Source: Neodontobutis hainanensis (lineage: Eukaryota; Chordata; Actinopteri; Gobiiformes; Odontobutidae). From it: a stretch of DNA of 64,000 bases. Where the stretch lies: assembly GCA_024349245.1 (NCBI GenBank), contig JALDNG010000022.1:5966001-6030000 (forward strand). The letters run 5' to 3'. The notes under the pieces were generated by a model that made no database searches, was not told the DNA's origin, and worked only from the letters and a program-made list of their open reading frames with translations. The translations under genes were made by a program, and so were the position numbers. Each line of letters starts with the position of its first letter. The first letter of the stretch is position 1. Shown in pieces: positions 38,801 to 51,340 of this stretch.

Positions 38801-39921
38801 AAATTAATAATTAGCAAAAGCCTGCCACATGATGAGTGTCTTGTAAACACAGTTGATGTGCATCATCATGGCTGATATTAAAACTATTTTTGATAATTGT
38901 TTATAATTAATAAAGATATCTGTCATATATCTTTGACACAATATAATATACTGTATGTACAGTATATATAAAGAAAGTTTTTTGACTTGGTACTGTTATG
39001 ACACAGTCAAAAGACAGATAATGATTAGTGCTTTGCACTAAATATGGCCAATCATGTTTACAAAAGAGGGTACAATATTCTTATCACTCATTCCTCCTGA
39101 GACTGTAATGGAATGTAGAAATAGTAAATGATGCAAGTCCTTTCCTGTCTTTTATATACTTCATCCTTATTTTTAGGTGACAAAATACATACATTTCAAC
39201 AATTTACTCTTTAGACCATAAATTGGTAAAACGTTTCTTTTAGTTCAAACTCAAAAAAGCTGTGAGTGAGGCAGCACCTTTGTTCATTAAAAGCATTTGT
39301 GTGTCTGTCCAAGACAATTTGACTCAAGTCAGGCCTGACATATCTCATAGCTTAATGGATGAATAAAGTTATTCCAGTCCAGTCACAGTTATTGGTATGA
39401 TGTATGTGCGCAGACCCAGTGCAGACAGAAGAGCGCTGATCCGGGCACGGAAATAGGGAAAGGACTGAATAGAGAAAAGTATGATGAAATTGTAAAGGTC
39501 AGCGGCAGATAGACAGTGAAAAGCAGGTTGGCAGTTGGCAGGTAAAGGTAGAGAGGTTAATTTTGTAAAAATAGAGTCAAGTGCCTCTATAACTTTAAAG
39601 ATGGAATTCCTCTTTGTCCTCTTGTGGAATAATAGAGAAGTGGCAGTCCCTGCCCCGCACTGCATTATGTAAATGTTAAGCCTGAAGTCTTTTTCCAACG
39701 GGCCAGAAAATAATTATAATTCTTTTTCAAACCAGCTTACAATAGCTTTTGTTGGTAAAGGTCCAGTATTTAAAATGTAATTTGGGCCCAGGCCAATTGA
39801 CTTTGCAACAGTGAGTCAACATGCTAATTCTACAATCCATCCATTATTGTTTTTTAACCAATAACCAGTCTTTTACCAGTCAATAATTTAATTTTAATTT
39901 GAAATGATTGACATAAAGAAA

Positions 39922-40013
<92 letters not shown>

Positions 40014-43000
40014 ATAAACAACATGTGTAAAAGATTGTCACTGTCACTGAAAATGATTAACTTAAATTTCCAAATCCAGATATTAAACCACCAGATTTTG
40101 TAGCTTTAGAAATGGGTGACATAGATCTAGACAACTTACCTGTGACATCCAAAATCAATCATTTGAAGCAGAAAATCACAATGGCAGTCTCATCAGTGTC
40201 AAAGAAGTCACATTGCTTTTGAAGCCAGATGTAAAACACCTGCAGTGACATCATTTAAATACAGCTAAGTGTTTTTGTCTGTTGAACAAAAGGTTTGTAT
40301 ATGTAGCTATAATGCAACATTTTAATGACATTATATTTTACAAGAAGCAATATGAGTGCTGATGGAAAGACTTTTAAAATGCCTTTGTGAGCAAAGCAGG
40401 ATGTATAAGAATATGCATCTGAGCCTAGCACACTGCTGTTTCCTGTAAATTATCCCTTCCTGTCTCAATGGCCTTGTGGCAAATTGACGATCAGCTTTCC
40501 TATCAGCCGCTCACTGCTGTGAGATCATTGCTGACCTGATATCACATACCACTCATTGGATATCCATATTATGTGTGTCCTGATAAGACATTATTTCATC
40601 TGTCAACAGCCAATCAATATTAGGTGTACAAATCCAACTTTATCCTGTTCTTTACTAGTTTTTATTTCAAACAAATTTGAATTTAGACCCAGACAATATT
40701 TAAGACATGTGTACCGGTACTGATAGCTCTGGCTCACAGACTCAGACTCAGTGTCCCTGACACCGGAGCAGAAATTCTGCTGATACACCACTAGGCTTGG
40801 ATTTGATCAGTCACTTCACATTTAGGCTCATAATGAAAGGCAGAGCATTGTGTTGATCTCTGCGCTAAACCTGTGTCATGACCTGTGAAATAAAATGTGT
40901 TTTCTTTGGCAGTCTCTAATAACACATTTATGAATATTGAGGTCTGGCAGCACAGAACAGCAAGAAGGTTCTGGGTTTGATTCCCATCCAGGGTACCCTT
41001 CTGTGCATTTTTGAAATGATCTACCCTTGCCTGAGTAGGTTTTCTGTCTGCTCCGGTTTCCCTCACTACTAAAGACATGTACAATAGTCCCCCCCACCCA
41101 CTTGAGGCCAGGTCATCATTATAAATGAGAACTGGATCTAAATTTATAAGAGAAAAGGTTCTCAATTTACCCACCTGGTTAAATAAAGAATAAATAAAAT
41201 TTGTCAAAGATGGGGTAAATATAGGGCCTGGATAGCATTTAGTATTTTTGCCCAATGGGAAAAATACTAAAGCAGATGTGTAGACACATTTCTGCTAATC
41301 AGTGTTTACAATGCTCTGAGAGGTTAGTGTGGATATTACAGTGGAGTGAAGGACCCAGTTTCTCATGGTAATACTTTAAGGTGTTCAAGAACGTAGTGAG
41401 TGATGTAGCCTTTGTGTGTACTGATACACTCAGGCAGCCATTTCACCCAAGACCAGGCCCTTCAAGGGGGTCATGGCAGATCAAAGGTGCTGGTCACAGC
41501 CATTAGGCCCGGCGGCCCAGAACCAACATGAAAAGCTTGTATTTTGAAAAGAAGGACAGAAGGAAAAAAAACAACAAGGCCCTCTTCATTTAAAGAGCAA
41601 GCAAACTGTGAAATAATTGAAAAGGTATGTCAATCAAAAGTAGGAACACAGCAGGTCCACCGAACTTCCCAGGCTCTGCTCTGGTTGAGCACTGAGCCAT
41701 GGAGGGCTGCTCAAGTGGACCGCCCAAGAAATTAAGAACCTAGAAAAAGAGAACAGGAGGAGAGGAGAAAAATTACATTTTCTCATTACTCTTTTGCTTA
41801 TTGTTTCTGGGAAAATGTAAATGCTTCTAACTGGTTTTACAGGGTCACATTCTGTATTTGCCTTTGAGAAGATCATGTCTAGCTCTTCACCTCTCAGGTG
41901 AGTATGGGACAGTGGGAGCACCTGTCACAATGCTAAATAAAACCACTCCCTTTGTACAAGCAGCACCTTCACCCTGTCTTCTGCAGCATGAGTCTGACAA
42001 AGGGGAGCCCAGTGAGAGTGTCGCTCTTTTTCACTTCTGTCTTCTTTTTTTTTCCAAGGTCAGAAAAGGCTTAAATGATCTGACGATGGGCTAACGTCCA
42101 AAAATGGGGGATGAAAAGAACAGAAAGAGTAAAAAGGGACTGGGTAAAAGACTTTCTCTATGCTTTTAAAAATCCAATAGGGAGGAAATAAATGGCAAAT
42201 CCACAGTTGACTAGACATGTATAGTGGGAGATTTGCTCGTAATGGCAGCTTGAGCTTATTGACAATCCCAGCCAAAACATGTCAAAGGTTAAGAGATCTT
42301 GCCAATTGCAAATAGAAAAACATAAGTACCTTTTTCATGAGCTCAATAGGGCCATCAGTTGATACTTTCACAGCAGGACACGTATGGCACAGTGTGACCT
42401 TCACTTTTCACTGCTCAAAGAATGAATTTGTCCCTATTATATAAAAAAAAGACAATCTCAATTAGGTTATGTGTTTTGATTTGCAATGTTATTATTGTTG
42501 TTTTATTAATTTAACTATTGTTATGACATGCTACTTCCCCCTAAACCGAACCACAATATCAGGGATTCTTTGACAGAGTTTTGACACTGTCTTTACTGAG
42601 TACACAAGTAAAGGGTATTGTTCAGTAGTAATTTATGATGTTTAATAGTTTTGCCAGTGGCATTTCTTACCCAGATCCAGTTCTTCAAGTGAGCAGGAAC
42701 TTGTAAAATTTTATATTCACAATACTGGCTCTTACTGCACTTTTTGGAGTGTGCAGTACGTTCTATCTGGTGCTGGACGCAGAGACACTGAGCACAGTGT
42801 CTGTAAGAAACTGTAAGACGTCAGTACCCATGAACTTATGCTTTCTATTAGGATTACGTGACACATGACTTGTGCATGCTTATCTCTCGCCTTTTTGATT
42901 TTTACTGGCGGCGATGCTGTCATACACTAGCTCAGAATAGAGAAGAGGAACACAATGTGAAGTGAGTGTGACAAATAAGGAAAGAGAAAACACACACGTA

Positions 43001-46000
43001 AAATTAATCTGTCCTGGCTGAAGAGCTTAAAGAGAATGTGTTCTGAAACGAACATGTCCCAGGCTGAAACATCCTCAAGCCACCCTGACAGACACAGGTC
43101 AGCAAGTTAACTCCGCCGTTAAAGCTGCCTCTGCTTGTAGCGTCAGCACACTGTTGCTCTCACGTCCGATTCTACGTCTGTGGACAGTGTTGTGAACAGC
43201 AACATTGCTGTTGGACCAGACTGCTGCTTAAAAGCACAAATACATCATTTCTTCACTGAGTACAAGTGGCTTATGAACAAAAATGAAAAAAAGCTTGGAA
43301 GCAAAACTGTAATAATATATACTGGCCTTTAATCCTTTTTATTTAATTGATTTAATGGTAACACTTTATAATAACTCACACAAGGAAACAGTAGTTAAGC
43401 ATTTACTAGATGTGTAATTAACAATTAATTGTTGTGTGAATGTATATTTATAAATATACATGGTTTTGTTATAAATACTAAAACATTTATAACAATGTTT
43501 ATAACTATTAATGTTCGATTAATGCTGTGTAAATGATGAATTGAGGATTCATTTAATTGTTACTAATACTCCAAAAATTCTGTGAATTATTCTAAAGTGT
43601 TACTGATTTAATAAAATGTATGTGTTGAAAAACGTATATGTAAATTTATCCTTAAGAACTTCTAGTAAGAAAAATATGTTGATAATAGGCTATTGCTACA
43701 GCTACTGCTCTATTCTTTTTATTGCTATCCAAGATACTTACATCTAGAAACTGAACAAAAATTGTTGAATCACCATAATAAATAATTCCATATACCTTCT
43801 CAAAGGCTCAGAGGCTTCTCAAGGAGTGGTGTGAGGACTGTGAGTTACATGGCTCTTAACTGGTCTCTATAGATGTGTGGTCAAGCATCCAGTGGGGCCA
43901 GTGAGTACTCTAAGCAGTCTGAAAACCCCATGTGCTCTGATCTTTTGTATTGCTTTCTGTCACCAGTTGTTAAAATGAAATGACACATCAGGTACGAATA
44001 TACAAAATACAAAAATTGGAACGTAAAAAGACAGAAGGGAAGCAAAGAAAGAAAGCAGTATATTTTACATGTCAGAAGATTTTCCTAAGCTGACAGTTTG
44101 AACCCACAGGTGACAAACATGCCTCCAACTCACCTACTGTGCCTGAAACATAAACCAGCAAATAATGGCAATTACTGCTGGCACCACTTACAGGCACCAG
44201 CGGTTTTCATTGGGCTGGACTAATCTCCCACAAATCCTAGCAGTGCTTCAATCGACAGCCGCCCTTGGTTTAATTGCTTATTAGACTTTTGCACACTCCA
44301 GGTGCCACCAGTGGACACCCTGTGTTTGTATACACTGTTTGTAAAGTACAGACTGCCATCAAAGTGTTAAAGTTGCCTCTGAGGATCAGAGGAAGCGCTG
44401 GAATGATGAGGGTGCAGCTGGGTTGATACCTGGATAGCCTAGGCTGTGGCATTCCCCACTCCCCTGCAGCTGTGGCAAGCCCAGAGGCTTCCTTTACACG
44501 CTCCTGTCAGAGAAGAAAGACACTCAACAGGACTTTGTGTTTGTTTACCTTCTGCTTTTCTTTCCTCCGTCACACTCTTTGTACTGTCTGTGCACAGATG
44601 ACCTCATGGGGTAAGCATGACCAGTGATGTTCAGAGCTGTAAAAGGTTTCAGATATGTTTAGAGTGATGAGAGCAGCAGATGTGTGTTTTTGGGTCCTGC
44701 GTTTCTTTAGATGTGTTCTGAGAAGCCAGCGATAATTGTCTGATGATATCAGCAGCTGGCCACTTAAGAAGACCTATGAGTATGTTCAAGTGCTCTCTCA
44801 GTATAATATTAGGGTTGTCTGTGATAAACTCGTCACAGTTACAGGAAGACGCTTCAGCCCAGTACTGTAAACACAATGCAAAAGTACATAAGCTAACATT
44901 TTTATCAATATAACTGCATAACTTTTAGCTATTGTTTAAAGCAAAAAGCTATTTATTCAAAACTCAATATCAGTTTTTGCTGTAGTTCAATAGTGTTTGG
45001 TAACACGGGACACATGACAGATTTGAGTTTATCAGCCAAACGCACTGCATCCTTGTGTATCACTGTTAATTTTCCTTTTACAATCTGTGTGCTGTCTATA
45101 GTATGTATGCACAAAATTAAGGTTTCAACCAAACTCCACATGGGCCAATGTTTGTCCTTTTATTATTTGGATTTTAATATTGTTCACCTTTTACAGCACA
45201 ACACTTTTTATTATCTCTGACTTTGTCTGTGCCGATGAGACGTCCATTATTTTGTTTTTTAGTATTTAATTTTTCCATCTGCCCACAGTCAACCATACAT
45301 TTAATACTCATAGACTCAGATTCGTAGAAAATGGATGAACATGAGTCCTATGTGAAGGATGGCTAGTGGCTCTACTACTGCTGTATTTATGTTGCTTGAT
45401 TGTGGGCCAGCTTCAGATCACCCTTTCCCTCAGCACCTTTGGCTTTATGTTTACAGCACCATTCCAAAGCAAGCACATATATCCAGTAGTGGTTTGCTAC
45501 TTTGGGGAAAATATTTTCTCTGTGAGCACACCAGGCTTACGAGGGTGTGACAAGAAGATTTTATGGTATGATTAGAGAGCCAACCACATCAGGGTATTTT
45601 GGAAGATGTAAGAGGAGAAAGAGATATCTAGGAGAAAGACTCATTCCTTGCAATTAGTGGCTATTCAGCATCTTGTGGCAAAGCTCCAGGTCATCCCCAA
45701 AACATTGTCTTGTCGTAGCCACGACAATGGGTGTGCACTTTTATGTTGCTGTCTGCAGACAGAAAGCAGACAAGTGAGAGCCACATGGGACTTATTTGCA
45801 ATCAGTCCCCAGAGGAAACAATTATCCTACACGTCCAACAGCTCTTCCATGGGCTGAGGTGACGGTTAGGGGTTGGGTAAGTGGCCAGCAGACACAGGTT
45901 TTATGTCCGTCAGTAAACAGCTCAGGGTATTATCAGGACGTAGTGTCACAGGCGGAGGCGGGACGCTCATGTATTTATCAAGCAGCAAGTCTGGCAGACA

Positions 46001-49000
46001 CGTGTCATGTAACTTTATTGGGGTTATTCAGTTCATAAATAGTGTGCAGGTGCATTTTGTTATTTCTTTCAACATTTCAGTATTTCTTTATCACCCTATT
46101 ATAAACATAAGTAATGGCACTGTTGACTAATTACATTTGTGCCAACTGTAGCACTTGGCCATGAGAAAATATTTGTACTGATGTAATTTAAATTGCAACA
46201 TGTACAAAAAATATTAGAAAAGTAAATATTTGGAGTAACAATATGAGGAATATTTCGTATTTTTTGTTTTTTTGTATTTTGTCTGATATGGGGGGTTATA
46301 GCACATGATATATATATATATACACTTTACTATTCATATACTATATTCACTTTAAAGCCCAGGACAAAGTTTGTGCTTGACTCCAGAAGTGATTAAGATC
46401 AGAAATCAATTATTAACTTTTTTCTGTTTATCATATTATGGTAACCATCTGTGTTGTAAAGTGGGGTGTGTAGTTTTTATGTCCTTTTTGGTGATGTCTG
46501 GTGAAAGTGTAGATAGCAATACAAAACACTCCTTCTTTTTAAGAACATGTGAACAGCGATGATTTCCTGGAGAGTCATGCTATTGTCATTGAGCAAATCC
46601 AGCAAAAATAAGTCTGATGATGCTTTCACTTTAAAAAGAAAATGAATCTCTCATGAATCTTCATCCAAGAATGTGTTCCCAAAAAGAAACACGAGTGTGC
46701 TTCTCCTTCAACGGTGCTCACTTTGTCCACTCTGGGCTGTTGTAGGAACAGGAAGTAAAGGAAATGCTTTATGACGTGATTATACATCTATTTTGTGCAA
46801 ATATATACCAAAACTTTTTACACATTACATTCATTTGATTTGGGAGGTTGGGCTTTTGAACTAATCTTGTCCAAAATATTTTTAATTATTAACAAAATAT
46901 TTGATTTTCATTAAACCTAACCAAGTCCTATACCATCATCACAATATAGTAGAATATTGAAATCTAGACAAAGAGATTATCACAACCATTATTTATTTAT
47001 TTATTAGAATCTTGAATGATTATTTGATGTACTAAATACTGTTTATTTCATTCAGCTCTAACATAATTATAATACCGTTCCAATGGTCAGACCTAAAGCT
47101 GTTGTTTTTATTGCTGTGATGTGGACTGCTTTCCCACAGGGAGCTCTCTCGGGCCACTGTGCATGTCCGATGTATGTGTGTGGCTTTCCTTTCTCTTGTC
47201 CTGCTCCATCTCCCCTGAGTGTATGGCTGTCTGCTATTCTAATCGCTAATGCCACAGTATCTTTTGATGGGGGAAACTCCCAAAGCTAGGTGTTTCTAAC
47301 CCAGACTCTTGTTCCCTTTTATTTTCCAGGCCTGATGGAAATCCGATCAGTCAATGTGGGAGTTGTTGCCATCAAATCTGTCAGCACGGGGCTGTACTTA
47401 GCTATGTCCAAGAAAGGCACGCTCTTTGGATCGGTGCGTATACAACCTGGCAACATTGTTTCTGGAGGTCAATACGGGAGGGCTGGGGAGGGGGAGAAGA
47501 GAGTGTGTGCATAGGGGTCCCAAATGGATGCCTACTTAGACATGTTTGATATTTCCAGTGAAGCGAAGGGAAATTTTAGGAATCCCCACCGTTAAGAGTC
47601 CAGAGCGAGGTCAGACTGTTGCTATCAATCATGGCAGTACACCTGAACCACTCCTGATGATACCTGCAGCTTGAGTTGGCTTGTTCCACTGTCAAAATAT
47701 AGCGAGCAGAGAAAAGACAAGCAAGCGGCGGTGACAAAGAGCCAGCTGGGCTCCTTTTAAAGTCTTTGCGTGCCATCTGCCAATTGTTGTTTGCACAGCA
47801 AGCTTTTAAACGTAATCACAGCTCTTTGTTGAAACCAGCCACACAGCAGGCCTGGGGTGCATGTTGTCTAGCTTATGGATGTACATTTAGGTACAAAGAC
47901 AAAAGCCTGGATAGTTAATCAGTCAGCGAGAACATAATAACAATTATAAGTACTATCTAGACAATATAGAAATGTGGACTTAGGCCACACTGGGCTGTGT
48001 GAATCCCTTGTAACAAGAAAAAGTCAGGTGAGTCATGCCGGGCTTCTACTATCCTGATGGTATCTCAAAAAGGGCCTCATTATGGCACGGAGATAACAAT
48101 CTGGGAAAAAGGGAATGCGGCAGAACCTCTTGTCTCTGCAATATCTGTCAAGACTCTTTGAGTAACTGATAAGAAGCGGTAACCACCCATGGAAAAGTGG
48201 CTTTGCTTGTTGTCGGCTGTTGGTTTGTCCTTACAGATCGGCAGAGATAAAAGTCCATTTTAAGCTCTCCCTAAAAAGACATTGTCACTCGCCGCTACTT
48301 GTAGTGTTTAATCTCACAGTTAAGAGTTATCTTTCAGGATGGTATGTGATGGTAGGGGAGAAATTTGCAGTAAAAAATAACTCCACTAGCACCTGTGTCT
48401 GTCACAATATTTGCCTCAAAGGTTCATTGCATAAAAGTTTGTAGTGTATGATCATATCAAAATAATATTTGCATTTTCCTTTCTTTAAAAAAAGCTTATG
48501 CTTTGAACATACAGTATATGAACTAAATTGATTTTGTTTCTAAATTTCTAAAGCATTTTTATCATCGGACTCATTAATATGAAAGTGGTTCATACACATC
48601 CAGCTTTCTCTGCTGGTTACTGTAGGTGTTTTCCCAGCTCTAGAAATAACTTGAGGTGTGTTGCCACCAGATGTCACTAAAGGGCTACACACAGCACCTT
48701 TAATACAAATACACAAGAAAAATAAGAACTTATTCTAAACATTTTTTTAAGAAAAATACTTTATTAAAGATGGTCTTTATTTACAAAAAGTCTTACTTTT
48801 TTAGTGACAAGAACATTTAATTTGTTTTATGTTCTTCAGTTTTAAATTTAATATTGACTGTTCTTATTGTTGTTTAGTGTTTGTGTGCACTGTATCCAGC
48901 TTATTCTGTAAACTGTAAAACTGAAAAGACATAGTAATATTTAAATTATCACGTAAAAAGAAGCAATTAAATTGCATTCAAATGTGTACAAATACAGCTA

Positions 49001-49316
49001 GAAGTGTTTTACTGCATCAACGCACATTAACCTTTGTGCTTTCTTGTGGGCACATCAGGAATAGCAGTTAGAGATTTGTTACAGACAGCTCAGTTTTAAC
49101 CCCTTTAACCTCTGTTCACAGGTGAAGTACAACCCAAGCTGCAAGTTCAAGGAGCGCATTGAGGAGAACGGATACAACACGTACGCCTCCCTGCGCTGGA
49201 AGCACGGTGGCAGGCAGATGTTTGTTTCTTTGAACGGCCGAGGGAAACCGCGGCGAGGTCACAAGGCTCGGAGAAGGCACCCGTCCACTCACTTCCTGCC
49301 TATGCTTCCCTCCTAG
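28977..49316 (+). CDS. fgf22: fgf22, secreted fibroblast growth factor (FGF10 subfamily), complete
   Basis: Joins 28977-29349, 47330-47433 and 49122-49316: 223 aa, all GT-AG, in the usual FGF three-exon layout. FGF22 is a secreted heparin-binding ligand of FGFR2b/FGFR1b, known in mammals for presynaptic organisation and in skin. The start has a good context (CCCACCATGT). Residues 35-55 form the hydrophobic signal segment after an unusually long 34-residue basic/neutral lead. There is an N-glycosylation sequon NCS at 74-76. The FGF core starts SYNHLEGDVRLRRLYS and contains LMEIRSVNVGVVAIKSV, CKFKERIEENGYNTYAS and the basic heparin-binding stretch GKPRRGHKARRRH, ending THFLPMLPS. Within FGF7/10/22 it is most like FGF22 (human DSILEIRSVHVGV), and the neighbouring polrmt supports this. 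fgf10 is the main alternative. Confidence 0.95.
30193..30208 (+). promoter_or_regulatory. CTCF-like motif in fgf22 intron 1
   Basis: CTACAGGGGGCAGAGC resembles the CTCF core. Plus orientation. Confidence 0.4.
32463..32483 (+). other. G-rich tract, candidate G-quadruplex
   Basis: G5-A-G5-AGA-G7 within 21 bases. The run of seven G can supply two G-tracts, so four tracts with one- to three-base loops are possible. Located in fgf22 intron 1. Confidence 0.6.
32768..32817. repeat. (AT)n microsatellite
   Basis: About 50 bases of uninterrupted TA/AT dinucleotide in fgf22 intron 1. Confidence 0.97.
34150..34330 (+). mobile_element. SINE-like teleost interspersed repeat, partial
   Basis: Contains GGCGACACGGTGG, a B-box-like GGTTTGATTC, then GAGTTTGCATG and GGGTTTTCTCTGGGTACTCC. 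These blocks occur in this order in a very common fish interspersed repeat, and a fuller copy is at 55325-55675. Family name left open. Confidence 0.65.
39924..40013. repeat. (AT)n followed by (TG)n compound microsatellite
   Basis: AT tract at 39924-39995 running directly into TG at 39995-40013, in fgf22 intron 1. Confidence 0.97.
40945..41190 (+). mobile_element. SINE-like element with RNA polymerase III B-box remnant
   Basis: Has a B-box-like GGGTTTGATTCCC at 40974-40986, followed by GTAGGTTTTCTGTCTGCTCC. It ends in a block close to ATGAGAACTGG...CACCTGGTTAAATAAAG, a 3' tail I recognise from teleost repeats. It shares its first half with the copies at 34150 and 55325 but has a different 3' end. 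Confidence 0.6.
43357..43604. mobile_element. hAT-type MITE with perfect 8-bp target-site duplication
   Basis: 248 bp. The left end GGTAACACTTTATAATAACT and the right end (reversed) AGTAACACTTTAGAATAATT match at 17 of 20 positions. The octamer GATTTAAT flanks both sides exactly (43349-43356 and 43605-43612). Eight-base duplications are the hallmark of hAT transposons. The AT-rich interior has no transposase frame. Insertion is in fgf22 intron 1. Confidence 0.88.
47330..47433 (+). CDS. fgf22: fgf22 exon 2
   Basis: 104 bp, phase 1 in and phase 0 out, residues 125-159: LMEIRSVNVGVVAIKSV, then STGLYLAMSKKGTLFGS. Acceptor TTTTATTTTCCAG; donor GTGCGT, non-consensus at +4. The 104-bp size is the standard FGF middle exon. 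Confidence 0.97.
47434..49121 (+). other. fgf22 intron 2 (1.7 kb)
   Basis: No additional exon seen. Holds a CTCF-like motif at 48664-48678 and one copy of a diverged duplication (48878-48938). Confidence 0.6.
48878..48938 (+). repeat. Diverged direct duplication, copy 1 (fgf22 intron 2)
   Basis: Shares TGTTTGTGTGCACTGTAT-like sequence and the 20-base block ACTGAAAAGACATAGTAA (plus flanks) with copy 2 at 49508-49588 in the 3' UTR. The copies differ by a gap of about 18 bases between the blocks. Confidence 0.7.
49122..49316 (+). CDS. fgf22: fgf22 exon 3 with stop codon
   Basis: 195 bp, residues 160-223 and TAG. Contains the FGF signature CKFKERIEENGYNTYAS, the heparin-binding basic stretch and the C-terminal HPSTHFLPMLPS. 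Acceptor TCTGTTCACAG. Confidence 0.98.
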   Translation: MKYNPSCKFKERIEENGYNTYASLRWKHGGRQMFVSLNGRGKPRRGHKARRRHPSTHFLPMLPS

Positions 49317-50175
49317 CTGCCTACGAACTGTCAACACATGACCGTACTTGTGTTATTCCATTCACCTGTCGCATAAGTGTACATTTGTTTTTATAACATT
49401 TGTAGAGCTAGTGGAATTGCATACTTTTAAGTTATTTACTCTGTTTTCTAATGATTATTCAGTAGAGCTGTACTATCCTCAGGCTTGACTAGAGTTATTG
49501 TCCGTTTGGGTTTGTGTGCACTGTATTAAGCTTTACAGAATATGCAATTCCTTTCGATAAACTGCAGGACTGAAAAGACATAGTAAAGCTTGTATGATCA
49601 ACAACTCACTTTCCAGCAATATAAGAGGAAAAACTCATCTATAATAAAAGTAAAGGTAACTTTAAGATAGCTACATCTTCTTAATGTTGTTGTTGATTTA
49701 ACATACAAAAGGTTTGAATGGCAATACACATCTATGTATACCATGAACTAAAGAGAAACTAAGCTAACTACTGATCTTCTAGACAGCCTCGTGTCTCATC
49801 TAATTTAGCCATTTAACATTTCAGACTTTGTTAAATGACTGTTAAACATCTGTCCTACCTGGTTTCGTTCGCTAATATTTCTTCTGAAAACAAAGCTGTT
49901 GCTAATAGAGCGTAATATATTTAAAACATTTTCTACTCACTGTCTGAAGATGAGGCTGTTACTGTTGTTCAGTTTGTGTTGGATTAGACTTGTGGGAAAA
50001 TCATAGCTGTGTAAGTCCATAGCCTTTCTGTCCCTATCCATGTTTTCATATTAGTACAGTGGTGGTCCATTTATCATCAAAGTTGCAGGATGTATATGGT
50101 TTCAAAACCAAGATTCAACTATTTGAGTGCCTTGGTTCATGCTGAGTTTGACAATAAAATGAATACATACTGAGT
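49317..50175 (+). other. fgf22: fgf22 3' UTR with two candidate poly(A) signals
   Basis: AATAAA hexamers occur at 49643-49648 and 50153-50158. The second is followed by a T-rich stretch, making it the better candidate for the main end. Which is used cannot be told from sequence. Confidence 0.5.
49508..49588 (+). repeat. Diverged direct duplication, copy 2 (fgf22 3' UTR)
   Basis: Partner of 48878-48938, about 630 bases downstream. The two copies flank coding exon 3, so the duplication spans or pre-dates the exon's present surroundings. Confidence 0.7.
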
Positions 50176-51225
50176 CATTTGCAAGACTTTTTTATCCTTA
50201 TTAGCAATGCTTTAATAAATGGGTTTTAAGGTTGCTGTGAATCGAATAATATCTTCATTAGACCTCTTTGACGTCAACCCCCTCATCATCATAATCATGA
50301 CAAAACTCACAGTGGGAGAGCCGTTGATGCAGAGGACCTCCCCGTGTCTTCAAAAACCATGTTTTATGAACTACATAGAGGTCATTTACACACAGACAGG
50401 GCCTGCAGTGAGACAGGAGGCGACTTGAACCTTTTCAGAGAGAGCTGTAATGAATAGTGTCTGTGGGAATAAAGGCCATGCTTTAAGCCGCTCATATTGT
50501 GACATAATAAAGTAGAGTACATGTCTAGTCAGGCTGGTGTTAAAGGTACACTGAGGGTTTAGGGCCACTCATCTCACTATTGGACAAGCTAACTAACTAA
50601 AGATTCTCTAAACCCTTCAGTTGGAACATGTTTAATGAATAGTTAAAAAGGTTTTGAGTTCAGAACGCAACTTTGTGTAAATGAGGAGTGACATTGCTGT
50701 ATTTGCTGGCAGGGTCGTTAGGTTCAAGCCGCGTTTCAGTTTTGGCGAGATCTATTCTTCTCAGGTGTCTATCAAATCCTTTTCTGTGAATGGCTGTTGC
50801 TTAGGCTTCGGCTATGTTGATCCTCATTTGAATAAAAGTTGAGCTCTGTTCAGCTGAATCTACACCTCGCTCACTCCGCGTGTGTCTCGTGCAAGCGTGC
50901 ATAGGTTATAAAGACATGCATGTGTCGAATAACTGTCGAGAAAAAAAGGAAAATGCACAAATAAAAATATTATTTAGGAACAAATCTTGAAAGTAGTGTG
51001 TTAGCTATAGGGGACGTTACACTTTTTTTTTTATTTGATATAAACACTTTGTCTGGTCCTTGTCAGGTTGAATTTGACTTCCAGGAGGTGAGAGTAATGG
51101 GCGCAGCTTAAACTACCTCTGAATTCAACTGCATATTTATACAACCTGTCAGAATTTAAGGGTCAGTACCAAAATACACAGAATAAAGTGCCTCTGGATT
51201 GACACAGTCTGAGAAACATACAATC

Positions 51226-51340
51226 ATTCATTCATTCATTCATTTATTTTCTACCGCTGAGTCCGTTAGGGGTAAGCCCACCTAAGGCCCAAAGCTGCTG
51301 AGATCTCCAGTCACCCGCGACCCCTAACAGGACAAACGTT
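51226..51340. mobile_element. Rearranged SINE-derived fragment with inverted tail
   Basis: Begins with (CATT)n and CTACCGCTGAGTCCGTTAGG, the tail of the common repeat in reverse orientation. It then switches to forward orientation with CCTAAGGCCCAAAGCTGCTG, identical over 20 bases to 55625-55644, and CCCGCGACCCCTAACAGGAC. The tail sequence is thus present twice, head to head. Confidence 0.65.

Larger units (their letters stand above)
29350..47329 (+). other. fgf22 intron 1 (18 kb)
   Basis: Contains SINE-like pieces (34150-34330, 40945-41190), (AT)n tracts (32768-32817, 39924-39995), a G-rich tract (32463-32483), a hAT-type MITE (43357-43604) and CTCF-like motifs (30193, 37878). Patches with homeodomain-like TAAT words (37510-37600, 44200-44285) might be conserved enhancers, but I cannot test this. 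No additional coding exon is supported. Confidence 0.6.

Noticed and set aside
38947..38968. Small perfect palindrome ATATACTGTA-TG-TACAGTATAT
   Set aside because: Short and AT-rich; such palindromes are expected by chance in this sequence and nothing nearby gives it a role.
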